Below are positions 1 through 7,078 of a DNA stretch of 11,849 nt, in pieces. Position 1 is the first letter of the stretch. Each line of letters opens with the position of its first letter. Source of the DNA: Eubacteriales Family XIII. Incertae Sedis bacterium (GTDB lineage Bacteria; Bacillota; Clostridia; Peptostreptococcales; Anaerovoracaceae); assembly GCA_031263335.1 (NCBI GenBank), contig JAISGB010000135.1, positions 1-11,849 on the forward strand, given 5' to 3'. The notes below the pieces were generated by a model, which was not told the origin of the DNA, did no database searches, and saw only the letters and a list, made by a program, of their open reading frames with translations. The translations under genes and the position numbers were made by a program.

Positions 1-1155
1 TTGGGCATCGCACAGGGCTCCTATGAGAGCGCGTTGGAATATTCCAAGGAGCGCGTTCAGTTCGGAAAGCCCATCTGCTACCAACAGGCCATCTCGTTCA
101 AGTTGGCGGATATGGCGACGAAGCTCCGCGCGGGCCGTCTGCTGATCTACAGCGCCGCGGAACTCAAGGACGCGCACGCGCCCTACGGCATGGAATCCGC
201 GATGGCGAAGCAATACGTGTCGGACATGGGACTCGAGATCGTGAACGACGCGCTCCAGATATTCGGCGGGAACGGATACCTGAAAGGCATGGAGGTGGAA
301 CGCGCGTACCGCGACGCGAAGATATGCACCATCTATGAGGGGACGAACGAGATACAGCGTATCGTCATCGCGTCCCACATCATCGGCAAAGCGCCCAAGG
401 AGGAGACCGCGGCCAAGAAGAAGGGCGGCGCCATCACGGGCGATCGCAAGAAGATGATCCTGAAGAACGGGACGGCCGAGGAGCGCGTCGCGGCCTTGGT
501 CGCGGCCTTGGTCAAGGATGGCTACGATTTCACGGTGGGCATCGACATCAATACGCCCATCACGCAGGCCGAGCGCGTCGTCAGCGCGGGCAAGGGCATC
601 GGCGAGCGGGAAAACATGAAGCTCGTCGAGGCATTGGCGATCCAAGCGGGCGCCGCCATAGGATCGTCCCGCCCCGTGGCCGAAACGCTGAAGTACCTCC
701 CGATCAACCGCTATGTGGGCATGTCCGGACAGAAGTTCAACGGCAATCTCTACATCGCCTGCGGCGTCTCCGGCGCCGGCCAACACCTCAAGGGCATCAA
801 GAACGCGTCGACCATCGTCGCCGTCAACAACAACGCGAACGCGCCGATCTTCAAAAATTGCGACTACGGGATCGTGGGGGACGTATCGGAGATCCTGCCC
901 CTGCTCACGGCCGCCTTGGACAACGGCGAACCCAAGAAGGCAGCGCCGCCCATGAAGAAGATCAAGCGCTCTGCGCCGAAGAAGCTGCCGCCCGTTTGGA
1001 AGCAACACATATGCAACGGTTGCGGGTATGAATACATCCCGGACATCGGCGACGTCGAGAACGGCGTCTTGGCGGGAACCCTGTTCGACAATCTGCCCGA
1101 CGGTTGGATCTGCCCGGAATGCGGCGAAGAAAAAGACCAATTCATCGAGGTATGA
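1..1155 (+). CDS. Acyl-CoA dehydrogenase / EtfA C-terminal domain / rubredoxin fusion (5'-truncated)
   Basis: Partial gene: the frame is open at the window edge, and the TTG at position 1 reads as an internal Leu of the usual LGIAQG motif, not as a start. Three domains are visible in the 384-residue fragment. Residues 1-130 are the C-terminal helical domain of a short-chain acyl-CoA dehydrogenase, with ERVQFGKPI, the FGGNGY loop and IYEGTNEIQR, in which E113 is the expected catalytic base. Residues about 175-310 are the FAD-binding C-terminal domain of electron transfer flavoprotein alpha (VSAGKGIG; GSSRP with R224; SGAGQH with H262; NAPIF). Residues 334-384 are a rubredoxin with CNGC (C338, C341) and CPEC (C371, C374) as iron ligands. 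Lys/Pro/Ala-rich linkers lie at 131-151 and 311-333. The fragment shows no EtfA N-terminal domain and no EtfB. It probably oxidises an acyl-CoA and passes electrons to its own rubredoxin; the acyl chain length is unknown. A flavodiiron gene follows 138 bp downstream. Confidence 0.93.
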   Translation: MGIAQGSYESALEYSKERVQFGKPICYQQAISFKLADMATKLRAGRLLIYSAAELKDAHAPYGMESAMAKQYVSDMGLEIVNDALQIFGGNGYLKGMEVERAYRDAKICTIYEGTNEIQRIVIASHIIGKAPKEETAAKKKGGAITGDRKKMILKNGTAEERVAALVAALVKDGYDFTVGIDINTPITQAERVVSAGKGIGERENMKLVEALAIQAGAAIGSSRPVAETLKYLPINRYVGMSGQKFNGNLYIACGVSGAGQHLKGIKNASTIVAVNNNANAPIFKNCDYGIVGDVSEILPLLTAALDNGEPKKAAPPMKKIKRSAPKKLPPVWKQHICNGCGYEYIPDIGDVENGVLAGTLFDNLPDGWICPECGEEKDQFIEV

Positions 1156-1293
1156 TCGAGAAGGAACCCGGAGATGATGAAGAAGAAGGACAAACGAAAA
1201 CCACCGGGGATATTTTCCTCGGGACGCGCGCCGGAGACAGGCACTCAAGTCGAAGACGCGGAATTCACACGAGCGGGAAAGGAAGGTAAAGCA
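1156..1293 (+). other. Spacer between the fusion gene and the flavodiiron gene
   Basis: These 138 bp hold no convincing terminator or promoter, so the two redox genes are probably co-transcribed. The flavodiiron frame is open back to an ATG at 1174, which has an AAGGAA at 1161-1166. That would add 40 mostly charged residues unlike the family N-terminus. I therefore treat it as spacer, but a longer start is possible. Confidence 0.5.
1281..1286 (+). promoter_or_regulatory. Ribosome binding site of the flavodiiron gene
   Basis: GGAAGG lies 7 nt before the ATG at 1294. It supports this start over the upstream in-frame ATG at 1174, because the protein then begins right at the family-typical VTDDLYWVG segment. 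Confidence 0.65.
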
Positions 1294-2508
1294 ATGTATT
1301 GTGTAAGAAAAGTGACCGACGATCTGTATTGGGTGGGCGCCAATGAACACAGGCTCCGGCTCTTTGAAAATATCCATCCGTTGGACGGCGTCGGCGTGTC
1401 CTACAACGCGTATCTGCTGATGGACGAGCAGACCGTACTCTTTGATACGGTGGATTGGGCCGTATGCCGCCAATTCTTGGACAACATCGCCCATGTATTG
1501 GACGGGCGTCCGTTGAACTACTTGATCATCAACCATCTGGAGCCGGATCACGCCGCGTCCATCGACGAGGTGCTGTTGCGCTATCCGGAATGCACGCTGA
1601 TCAGCAACGAGAAGGCATTCATGCAGATGCGCCAATTCGGCTTCAACATCGACGGGCGCTATGAGGAGATTGTCGAGGGCGACACGCGCACCTTCGGCAA
1701 GCACACGATCGCCTTCGTATACGCGCCGATGGTCCACTGGCCGGAGGCCATGGTGAGCTTTGACGTGACGAACGGCGTCCTCTTTTCGGCGGACGGCTTC
1801 GGCTCCTTCATCGCGTTGGACGGCGTCCTCTTCGCGGACGAAGTGGATTTTGACCGCGACTGGATCGACGAGGCGAGAAGGTATCTCACGAACATCGTGG
1901 GCAAATACGGCCCCCACATCCAAGCCTTGCTCAAGAAGGCGACGCCGCTCCTGCCCGACATCAAGTTCATCTGCCCCCTCCACGGGCCGGTCCGGAGAAA
2001 GGATTTCGGCTATATCCTCGAGAAATACGACAAGTGGAGCCGCTACGAGCCGGAGGTGAACGGCGTGTTGATCATCTACGCGTCCATGTACGGAAACACG
2101 GAGAGCGCCGCCATGTGCCTCGCGACGAAGTTGCGCGAGAAAGGCGTTCGCGACGTCAAGGTCCGCGACGTGTCCAACACCCATGTGTCTTGGCTGATCT
2201 CCGAGACCTTCAAGTACAGCCACGTCGCACTCATGTCCGTGACCTACAACTTGGGCATCTATCCGCCCATCCACAACTATCTCATGGACATGAAGGCCCT
2301 GAATCTGCAAAAGCGCACCTTCGCCGTGGTACAGAACGGCACTTGGGCGCCCAAGGCCGGCGATCTCATCCGCGAATTCTTGGATAAAGAATTGAAGGAA
2401 ATAACCGTCCTCAGCGACGAACTCACCATCAATTCCTCCATGACCGAGGACGACCTGCAGGAGTTGGACGGCTTGGCGTCCGGCCTCGTCGATTCCATGA
2501 AGGAATGA
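1294..2508 (+). CDS. Flavodiiron protein (FprA-type, rubredoxin:oxygen/NO reductase)
   Basis: 404-residue class A flavodiiron protein, a cytoplasmic enzyme that reduces O2 to water (or NO to N2O) with electrons from rubredoxin. The N-terminal metallo-beta-lactamase domain (about 1-250) carries the whole di-iron ligand set: H81-x-E83-x-D85-H86 in HLEPDHA, H148 in VHWPEA, D167 in SADGFG and H230 in PLHGP. The C-terminal flavodoxin domain (about 256-400) has the FMN phosphate loop ASMYGNTE (263-270) and further FMN-contact regions near VTYNLGIYPP and QNGTWAPKAG. The length is normal, and no fused rubredoxin or flavin reductase domain is present. The rubredoxin domain at the end of the preceding gene is an obvious candidate electron donor. 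The choice between O2 and NO as the main substrate cannot be made from sequence. The start at 1294 is chosen on RBS position and family N-terminus. Confidence 0.97.
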   Translation: MYCVRKVTDDLYWVGANEHRLRLFENIHPLDGVGVSYNAYLLMDEQTVLFDTVDWAVCRQFLDNIAHVLDGRPLNYLIINHLEPDHAASIDEVLLRYPECTLISNEKAFMQMRQFGFNIDGRYEEIVEGDTRTFGKHTIAFVYAPMVHWPEAMVSFDVTNGVLFSADGFGSFIALDGVLFADEVDFDRDWIDEARRYLTNIVGKYGPHIQALLKKATPLLPDIKFICPLHGPVRRKDFGYILEKYDKWSRYEPEVNGVLIIYASMYGNTESAAMCLATKLREKGVRDVKVRDVSNTHVSWLISETFKYSHVALMSVTYNLGIYPPIHNYLMDMKALNLQKRTFAVVQNGTWAPKAGDLIREFLDKELKEITVLSDELTINSSMTEDDLQELDGLASGLVDSMKE

Positions 2509-2538
2509 CGCGACCGAAACAATAGAACCAAATCACAA

Positions 2539-2615
2539 AGAGGCCGACCTCCGAACCGGTTCCGCAGGGAATACGTTCCCGCGACGGACAGGCGGGAGTC
2601 GGCCTTTCTTTTTTG
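2539..2615 (+). terminator. Intrinsic terminator after the flavodiiron gene, branched
   Basis: AGGCCGAC at 2541-2548 pairs with GTCGGCCT at 2598-2605. The stem extends inward by TCC/GGA across a bulged C and is followed by a T-rich tract (2605-2614, one C inside). The large loop contains a second perfect hairpin, GGGAA-TACG-TTCCC (2567-2580), so the structure is branched. Position 31 nt after the stop codon fits termination of the redox operon. Confidence 0.75.
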
Positions 2616-2781
2616 CTTCCTCCCATCTCTTCCCTCCGCAAACATGCGGTTCCGGGCGCCGGCACAGGAAAAAAAACCTTGACCGGCACTATGTTATTGA
2701 CTCCTGTAAAGCATATGATACCTGTATGATGATTCCCGCAGATCCCTTCGGGACAGCGGCAGGGATATTGCTTTGGATTTT
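2616..2781 (+). promoter_or_regulatory. Upstream region of the permease with candidate promoter elements
   Basis: A locally AT-rich stretch contains TTGACC (2679-2684), TTGACT (2697-2702) and two TATGAT boxes (2714-2719 and 2725-2730). No pair has ideal spacing: TTGACT to the first box is 11 bp, to the second 22 bp. The -10 elements are plausible but the exact promoter is undecided. The TATGAT boxes lie 11 bp apart, about one helical turn. CCTGTA also occurs twice, at 2703-2708 and 2721-2726. A small stem (CCGC 2736-2739 with GCGG 2756-2759, inner TCCC/GGGA) would lie in the 5' leader. Confidence 0.35.
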
Positions 2782-2787
2782 AGGAGG
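2782..2787 (+). promoter_or_regulatory. Ribosome binding site of the permease
   Basis: Perfect AGGAGG, 8 nt before the ATG at 2796. It fixes the start of the permease and predicts strong translation. Confidence 0.85.
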
Positions 2788-2795
2788 AATGAGCT

Positions 2796-4271
2796 ATGAA
2801 TAAAGAAGGGACAAGCCGCTTGCATCGAGGCATCGGGCAACGGCAATTGAGCATGATCGCCATCGGCGGCGCGATCGGCACCGGACTATTTTTGGCCAGC
2901 GGGAGCGCGATACACGACGCCGGACCCGGCGGCGCTCTTTGGGCCTATGGACGTATGGGTATGGTGGTCTATTTTATGATGACCTCCCTCGGGGAGATGG
3001 CGACGCAGTTGCACATCCCGGGCGGATTTCAAGCATTTGCGTCCAGATTCATCGATCCGGCGTTGGGCGCGGCCTTCGGATGGAACTATTGGTTTTCTTG
3101 GGCGATCACATTGGCCGCGGAGTTCGTGGCGGCGGCCATCATCATGCAATATTGGTTTCCCGGTCTGCCGGGTTCCCTGTGGGCGGCTATATTTTTCGTT
3201 TTTCTGATGGTATTGAATCTCCTGTCGGCCAAGGCTTTCTCCGAAGCGGAGTTTTGGTTCGCGGGCATCAAGGTGATCGCCGTGTTGGTATTCCTGTTTG
3301 TCGGCGTCCTGCTGATCCTCGGCGTCGCGGGCGATCATAAGGTAGGCTTCGGGAATTGGGTGATTGAAAGCGGAGGCGCGCGCGCGCCCTTCGTGGGCGG
3401 TTTCGGCGCCATCCTCGGCGTCTTTCTCGTCGCGGGCTTTTCGTTCCAAGGGACGGAGGGCGTCGGTCTGGCGGCGGCCGAAGCGAGGAACCCGGGCAAG
3501 TCGATCCCCAAGGCGATCCGTTCGGTCTTTTGGCGCATCCTGATCTTCTACATCGGCGCGATCTTCGTCATCGGGACCTTGGTGCCGTTTACGGATCCGA
3601 ATCTTCTGGGCGGCAGCGTGGAGGACGTATCCATGTCGCCCTTCACCATCGTTTTTATGAACGCGGGTTTCAAGTCCGCCGCGACCATTGTGAACGCCAT
3701 CATCCTCACGGCAGTGCTGTCCTGCGGGAATTCATCCCTCTATATGGCCTCGCGGATGATCTACGCGATGTCGCTGAACAGACAGGCGCCGAAATTCTTC
3801 GAAAAGGTGAATCGACGCGGCGTCCCCTACTTGGCCGTCTGGGCGACGGGCGCGGTCGGCGCGTTGGCCTGCCTGACGACCTTCATCGGCGTCGATCGGA
3901 TCTACGAGATATTCTATAACGCGTCGGGACAGACCGGCTTCATCATCTGGCTCGGCATCGCCATGGCGCACTATCGATTCAGACGCGCGTGGACGGCGCA
4001 GGGACGGACATTGAACGAGCTGAAATACCGGTCAAAATTCTACCCCGTGGGACCGATCCTCGCGATGGCGTTGAGCCTCTTGGTCATATTCGGCGCGAAT
4101 TACTTCGTCTTTCCGGATTTCAACTGGCCGGATCTGTTCATCTATTACGGATTCTTCCCGGCGTTTATGGCCATCTACCTCGGATTCAAGTTTGTCCACA
4201 AGACGAAGGTCGTCCCGCTGTCCGAATGCGATTTTGAAATGCCGAAAGAGGATCCTTCGGACGCGACATAA
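2796..4271 (+). CDS. Amino acid permease, APC superfamily (LysP/AAT type)
   Basis: 491-residue inner-membrane proton-coupled amino acid importer of the APC superfamily, AAT family (LysP, GabP, AroP relatives). About 12 hydrophobic segments are visible, near residues 18-39, 46-66, 90-118, 127-147, 155-178, 200-218, 245-265, 283-310, 345-366, 376-394, 416-436 and 446-468. Family signatures are IGGAIGTGLF in TM1 (23-32), the MTSLGEMAT and GWNYWFSW blocks, and the loop after TM6 with FQGTEGVGLAAAEARNPGKSIPKAIR (read in two parts, 217-242). The length is usual for the family. The substrate is not readable from sequence. The nearby ornithine carbamoyltransferase and arginine deiminase genes suggest a cationic amino acid such as arginine, ornithine or lysine (inference). 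It is not the ArcD-type antiporter that commonly serves arginine deiminase pathways. It has its own upstream region, and no clear terminator separates it from the next gene. Confidence 0.93.
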   Translation: MNKEGTSRLHRGIGQRQLSMIAIGGAIGTGLFLASGSAIHDAGPGGALWAYGRMGMVVYFMMTSLGEMATQLHIPGGFQAFASRFIDPALGAAFGWNYWFSWAITLAAEFVAAAIIMQYWFPGLPGSLWAAIFFVFLMVLNLLSAKAFSEAEFWFAGIKVIAVLVFLFVGVLLILGVAGDHKVGFGNWVIESGGARAPFVGGFGAILGVFLVAGFSFQGTEGVGLAAAEARNPGKSIPKAIRSVFWRILIFYIGAIFVIGTLVPFTDPNLLGGSVEDVSMSPFTIVFMNAGFKSAATIVNAIILTAVLSCGNSSLYMASRMIYAMSLNRQAPKFFEKVNRRGVPYLAVWATGAVGALACLTTFIGVDRIYEIFYNASGQTGFIIWLGIAMAHYRFRRAWTAQGRTLNELKYRSKFYPVGPILAMALSLLVIFGANYFVFPDFNWPDLFIYYGFFPAFMAIYLGFKFVHKTKVVPLSECDFEMPKEDPSDAT

Positions 4272-4277
4272 ATCATC

Positions 4278-4308
4278 TTGTTCGCACCGGTCGTTTATAT
4301 GATATAAT
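4278..4308 (+). promoter_or_regulatory. Extended -10 promoter of the MocR-type regulator
   Basis: Perfect TATAAT at 4303-4308 is preceded by TG at 4300-4301 (extended -10). A weak -35, TTGTTC, lies at 4278-4283 with a 19-bp spacer. Transcription would begin near 4315, giving a leader of roughly 117 nt. The element starts just after the permease stop codon, so the regulator can be expressed apart from the permease. Confidence 0.75.
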
Positions 4309-4314
4309 GTAGAA

Positions 4315-4432
4315 AAATTACCGCCTGTTTCGGCCGGCGTTGATTGATATAAATAACGGAACCGCGACCCGCCTGCGGGCGCGCGGGCATGAGGATATAG
4401 GTACCGGCGGCAACGGCCGCCTTACGATATAG
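4315..4432 (+). promoter_or_regulatory. Structured 5' leader of the regulator gene
   Basis: This GC-rich leader contains three possible hairpins: CGCC/GGCG (4322-4325 with 4336-4339), a strong one with CGCG-A-CCCGC (4363-4372) pairing with GCGGGCGCG (4375-4383), and a perfect GGCGGC-AACG-GCCGCC (4406-4421) ending 11 nt before the start codon. No good Shine-Dalgarno is seen. The nearest GAGG, at 4391-4394, is 38 nt away. Translational control by structure or a protein-binding operator is possible, but I recognise no known riboswitch. Confidence 0.4.
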
Positions 4433-5953
4433 ATGACGACCATGAATATTGAGATTACCAAGGGCAATCAAACGCCCGTATTCAGACAGGCCGCAAACCA
4501 GATCAAGGCGGCGATATTGAGCGGGGAATTGAAGGAAGGGCTGTTCCTGCCATCCGAACGGGAGATGGCGGGGATGATGGGCGTCCACCGAAATACCGTG
4601 ACCCGCGTCTATCAGGAGTTGGGTTGCGAGGGCTATCTGGAACCCGTACGCGGCCGGGGGCATCGCGTCAGCTTCCGCGAAGGGAACGAAACCTCCGATT
4701 TTTTGCCCGCATTCGCGCGAAGCGGGGCGACGTCGGGCGGTACACACGCGGGGCGCTATCCCGGCGTCCCGTGGTTCGCCTTGATGCGAGACGGATTGGC
4801 GGATCGCAACGCCGCCTTCGACGATCCGGTTTCCGATTCCTGTACCGCGCGCGATATTCCCTTTGCGGCCGGCGTCGCGCCTCCCGAGGCCCGTTTCGAA
4901 GAGGACATCAGGCGAATCTTCCTCGACTTGCTGACATCCGGGGACGAAGGCATCTTCGCCCGATCCCATTATCAAGGACTCTACGCGCTGAGGGCGGGTC
5001 TCTGCGCCATGCTCCGCATGAAGGGCGTCGACGCGGCCCCGAGCGAGATACAGATCGTCAGTGAGACGAACCAAGCCCTGAGTTGCCTCGCGGAACTCTT
5101 TACCGAACGCGGGGATACGATCATCGTGGAGGAACCCACCTCACCGGATATCTACAGGACCTTCCTGTTGCGCGGCGCTTCTGTACTGTCCGTTCCCTCG
5201 GAACGGGACGGCATGGATCTCAACATGCTGGAAACCCTGCTCAAGCGCCGGCGTCCGAAGTTCATCTGCGTGAGTTCCGCCTTCCACGATCCCACGGGCG
5301 TCAGCATGAGCGTCGAAAAGCGCCGGCGCCTCCTCGAACTCTCCTACCGATACGTGATCCCCATCATCGAGGAGGACAGTTCCTCCGAACTGTTCTTCAC
5401 GGAGGATCGGGCGCCGTGCATCAAATCCATGGACGAGAACGGCAACGTGATCTATATCCGATCCTTCGCGCTCACCTTCGCCCCGGGGCTGAAGATGGCC
5501 TTTGTCTTGGGCAATCGGCAGGTCGTAAGGAAATTGGGCCGACTGCAATCCATCCACGCCACGAACCCGGACAGCATCAACCAGAGCGTTATCGACCAAT
5601 GTATCAAAAAAGGACTGTATATGAAACATGCGGGGGATATTCGCCGCTGTTGCAAGGCGAAACGGGATCTGTTCTGCGATTGCTTGGCGGAAGCGCGGAG
5701 GTTGGGGTTGCGGTTTGACGTGCCTCGGGGCGGCGTCTATCTGTGGTGCCGATTGCCGGAGGGCTTGGATCACAGGAAATTCCGGGGCGCGCTCGCGCGG
5801 CGGGGCGTACGCGTCACGCCCGGCGCCCTGTTCTTCCCGAACGGCACGACGGGGGAGGATTATATTCGCCTGAACTATTCCCTTCCCAGCAAGGAGCAGA
5901 TCGAGACGGGCGCGGGCATCCTGACGGAGACCCTGCGCGCCTTGATGCGATAG
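4433..5953 (+). CDS. MocR-type transcriptional regulator (GntR HTH + aminotransferase-like domain) with a degenerate PLP site
   Basis: 506 residues. The N-terminal winged helix of the GntR family spans about 10-80 (LPSEREMAGMMGVHRNTVTRVYQEL, residues 39-63 read in parts, then a GRGHRV wing). From about 140 onward there is a fold-type I aminotransferase domain. In MocR proteins this domain binds PLP and senses an amino acid or amine. Here the segment normally reading SFSKTLAPGLR reads SFALTFAPGLK (344-354), so the Schiff-base lysine is L347. The segment normally IIEDDYDSEF reads IIEEDSSSEL, so the Asp that contacts the PLP ring nitrogen is E314 and the Tyr contact is Ser. The arginine of the C-terminal RLNYS (R479), which holds the ligand carboxylate in relatives, is kept. 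A TAG stop directly precedes ATG 4433, so the start cannot be upstream; ATG 4442 is an alternative. Its position before the two arginine-pathway genes suggests it controls them, possibly the permease too, and itself. Confidence 0.92.
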   Translation: MTTMNIEITKGNQTPVFRQAANQIKAAILSGELKEGLFLPSEREMAGMMGVHRNTVTRVYQELGCEGYLEPVRGRGHRVSFREGNETSDFLPAFARSGATSGGTHAGRYPGVPWFALMRDGLADRNAAFDDPVSDSCTARDIPFAAGVAPPEARFEEDIRRIFLDLLTSGDEGIFARSHYQGLYALRAGLCAMLRMKGVDAAPSEIQIVSETNQALSCLAELFTERGDTIIVEEPTSPDIYRTFLLRGASVLSVPSERDGMDLNMLETLLKRRRPKFICVSSAFHDPTGVSMSVEKRRRLLELSYRYVIPIIEEDSSSELFFTEDRAPCIKSMDENGNVIYIRSFALTFAPGLKMAFVLGNRQVVRKLGRLQSIHATNPDSINQSVIDQCIKKGLYMKHAGDIRRCCKAKRDLFCDCLAEARRLGLRFDVPRGGVYLWCRLPEGLDHRKFRGALARRGVRVTPGALFFPNGTTGEDYIRLNYSLPSKEQIETGAGILTETLRALMR

Positions 5954-6014
5954 CGTCGCCGACGGCGCCGTTGTCGCGCACGCGCGCGACGGATGAAAGG
6001 AACGAGGTGTGGAC
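5954..6014 (+). other. Spacer with a perfect hairpin before the carbamoyltransferase gene
   Basis: GTCGCGC (5973-5979) and GCGCGAC (5984-5990) form a 7-bp stem around ACGC. CGTCGC (5954-5959) can pair with GCGACG (5986-5991) as an alternative. No T tract follows, so it is not a typical terminator. I see no promoter here, which suggests co-transcription with the regulator. GAGG at 6004-6007, 7 nt before ATG 6015, serves as the ribosome binding site. Confidence 0.5.
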
Positions 6015-7001
6015 ATGGCTGTGAATTTAAAGGGCAGAAGTTTTTTGACGTTGACGGATTTTTCGCCGGAAGAGATCCGCTATCTGCTTGATCTGGCGAA
6101 GGACCTGAAAGCCCAAAGACGGGCGGGCGTCCCCTGCGAACGCCTGAAGGGCAAGAACATCCTGTTGATCTTCGAGAAGGCGTCGACGCGGACCCGCTGC
6201 GCCTTTGAGACGGGCGCGACGCAGGAAGGCGCAAGCGTCACCTTCTTGGACAAGGGCAGTTCCCAATTCGGCAAGAAGGAATCCTTGGAGGACAGCGCGA
6301 AGGTATTCGGACGCTTCTACGACGGCATCGAATACAGGGGGCGCGATCAGGCCGTCGCGGAGGAACTGGCGCGGCACAGCGGCGTCCCCGTCTGGAACGG
6401 CTTGACCGATACGGACCATCCCACGCAGATCCTCGCCGACCTGATGACCATAGAGGAACACGCGGACAAACCGTTGCGAAGGGTGAAGGTCGTCTTTTGC
6501 GGCGATACGCGGAACAATATGTCCTACGCGTGGATGTACGGTTGCGCGAAGATGGGCATGGAGTTCGTGGCCTACGGACCCGACGCCTTGGCGCCCGACG
6601 CCGATTCGTTCAATCGGGCCCTCGCCATAGCGAGCGATACGGGCGCGAAGATCGTCTTTTCGAGCAAGGCGGAAGCCCTGTGGGGCGCCGATGTCGTCTA
6701 TACGGACGTCTGGGCGTCCATGGGCGAGGAGGATCTCATCCCCGAACGCGCGGAACAGCTCACGCCCTACCGCGTGACCCGGGCGCTCATGGACAAGACG
6801 GGGAACCCGGAGGCGCTCTTCATGCACTGCCTGCCCGCCTTCCATGATTTCGAGACGGACATGGCAAGCGAATGGAAGGAACGGGGGATCGACATCCGCG
6901 AGGTCACGGACGAGGTATTCCGAAGCAGACGTTCCGTCGTCTTCGATGAGGCGGAGAACCGTATGCACACGATCAAAGCGGTCATGATCGCCACGCTGTA
7001 G
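6015..7001 (+). CDS. Ornithine carbamoyltransferase
   Basis: 328-residue cytosolic enzyme that interconverts ornithine + carbamoyl phosphate and citrulline + phosphate. It works in arginine synthesis (ArgF) or, in reverse, in the arginine deiminase pathway (ArcB). The carbamoyl-phosphate loop STRTR is at 57-61, HPTQ at 135-138, the ornithine-binding D231 and SMGE (235-238), and the HCLP loop with C272 at 271-274. The motif set and length are complete. The downstream arginine deiminase gene, 77 bp away, points to the catabolic role, but sequence alone does not separate ArcB from ArgF, so no symbol is given. ATG 6015 is preferred over the in-frame GTG at 6009 because GAGG (6004-6007) is correctly spaced for it. 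Confidence 0.96.
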   Translation: MAVNLKGRSFLTLTDFSPEEIRYLLDLAKDLKAQRRAGVPCERLKGKNILLIFEKASTRTRCAFETGATQEGASVTFLDKGSSQFGKKESLEDSAKVFGRFYDGIEYRGRDQAVAEELARHSGVPVWNGLTDTDHPTQILADLMTIEEHADKPLRRVKVVFCGDTRNNMSYAWMYGCAKMGMEFVAYGPDALAPDADSFNRALAIASDTGAKIVFSSKAEALWGADVVYTDVWASMGEEDLIPERAEQLTPYRVTRALMDKTGNPEALFMHCLPAFHDFETDMASEWKERGIDIREVTDEVFRSRRSVVFDEAENRMHTIKAVMIATL

Positions 7002-7078
7002 ACACCGCGCGAAGCGGCAAACCCCGACCCCGCGCGGAATCGGGGACGGATCGCTCCACAGAAAGGACAGATACGGAT
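7002..7078 (+). other. Spacer between carbamoyltransferase and deiminase genes
   Basis: Two small hairpins are visible: CCGC/GCGG (7005-7008 with 7014-7017) and CCCCGA/TCGGGG (7022-7027 with 7040-7045). Neither is followed by a T tract, so I read them as intercistronic structures that may affect mRNA stability. AAAGGA at 7062-7067 is the likely ribosome binding site of the deiminase gene, with a rather long 11-nt spacing. Confidence 0.4.

Noticed and set aside
1174..1293. 40-residue N-terminal extension of the flavodiiron protein
   Set aside because: The added residues are charged and low in family similarity, and a well-placed GGAAGG supports ATG 1294. Not fully excluded, since AAGGAA also precedes 1174.
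4295..5074. 259-codon minus-strand open frame over the regulator gene
   Set aside because: It lies opposite a gene with clear domains, shows no recognisable motif, and is typical of antisense frames in GC-rich DNA.
5973..5990. Hairpin after the regulator gene as a terminator
   Set aside because: It is a perfect stem, but no T tract follows on either strand, and the next gene starts 25 bp later without its own visible promoter.
5141..6016. 291-codon minus-strand open frame over the regulator gene
   Set aside because: Same reasoning: antisense to the aminotransferase-like domain, Arg/Ala/Pro-rich, no motif.
6027..6968. 313-codon minus-strand open frame opposite ornithine carbamoyltransferase
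   Set aside because: It exactly shadows a gene with all catalytic motifs; no ribosome site or family similarity.
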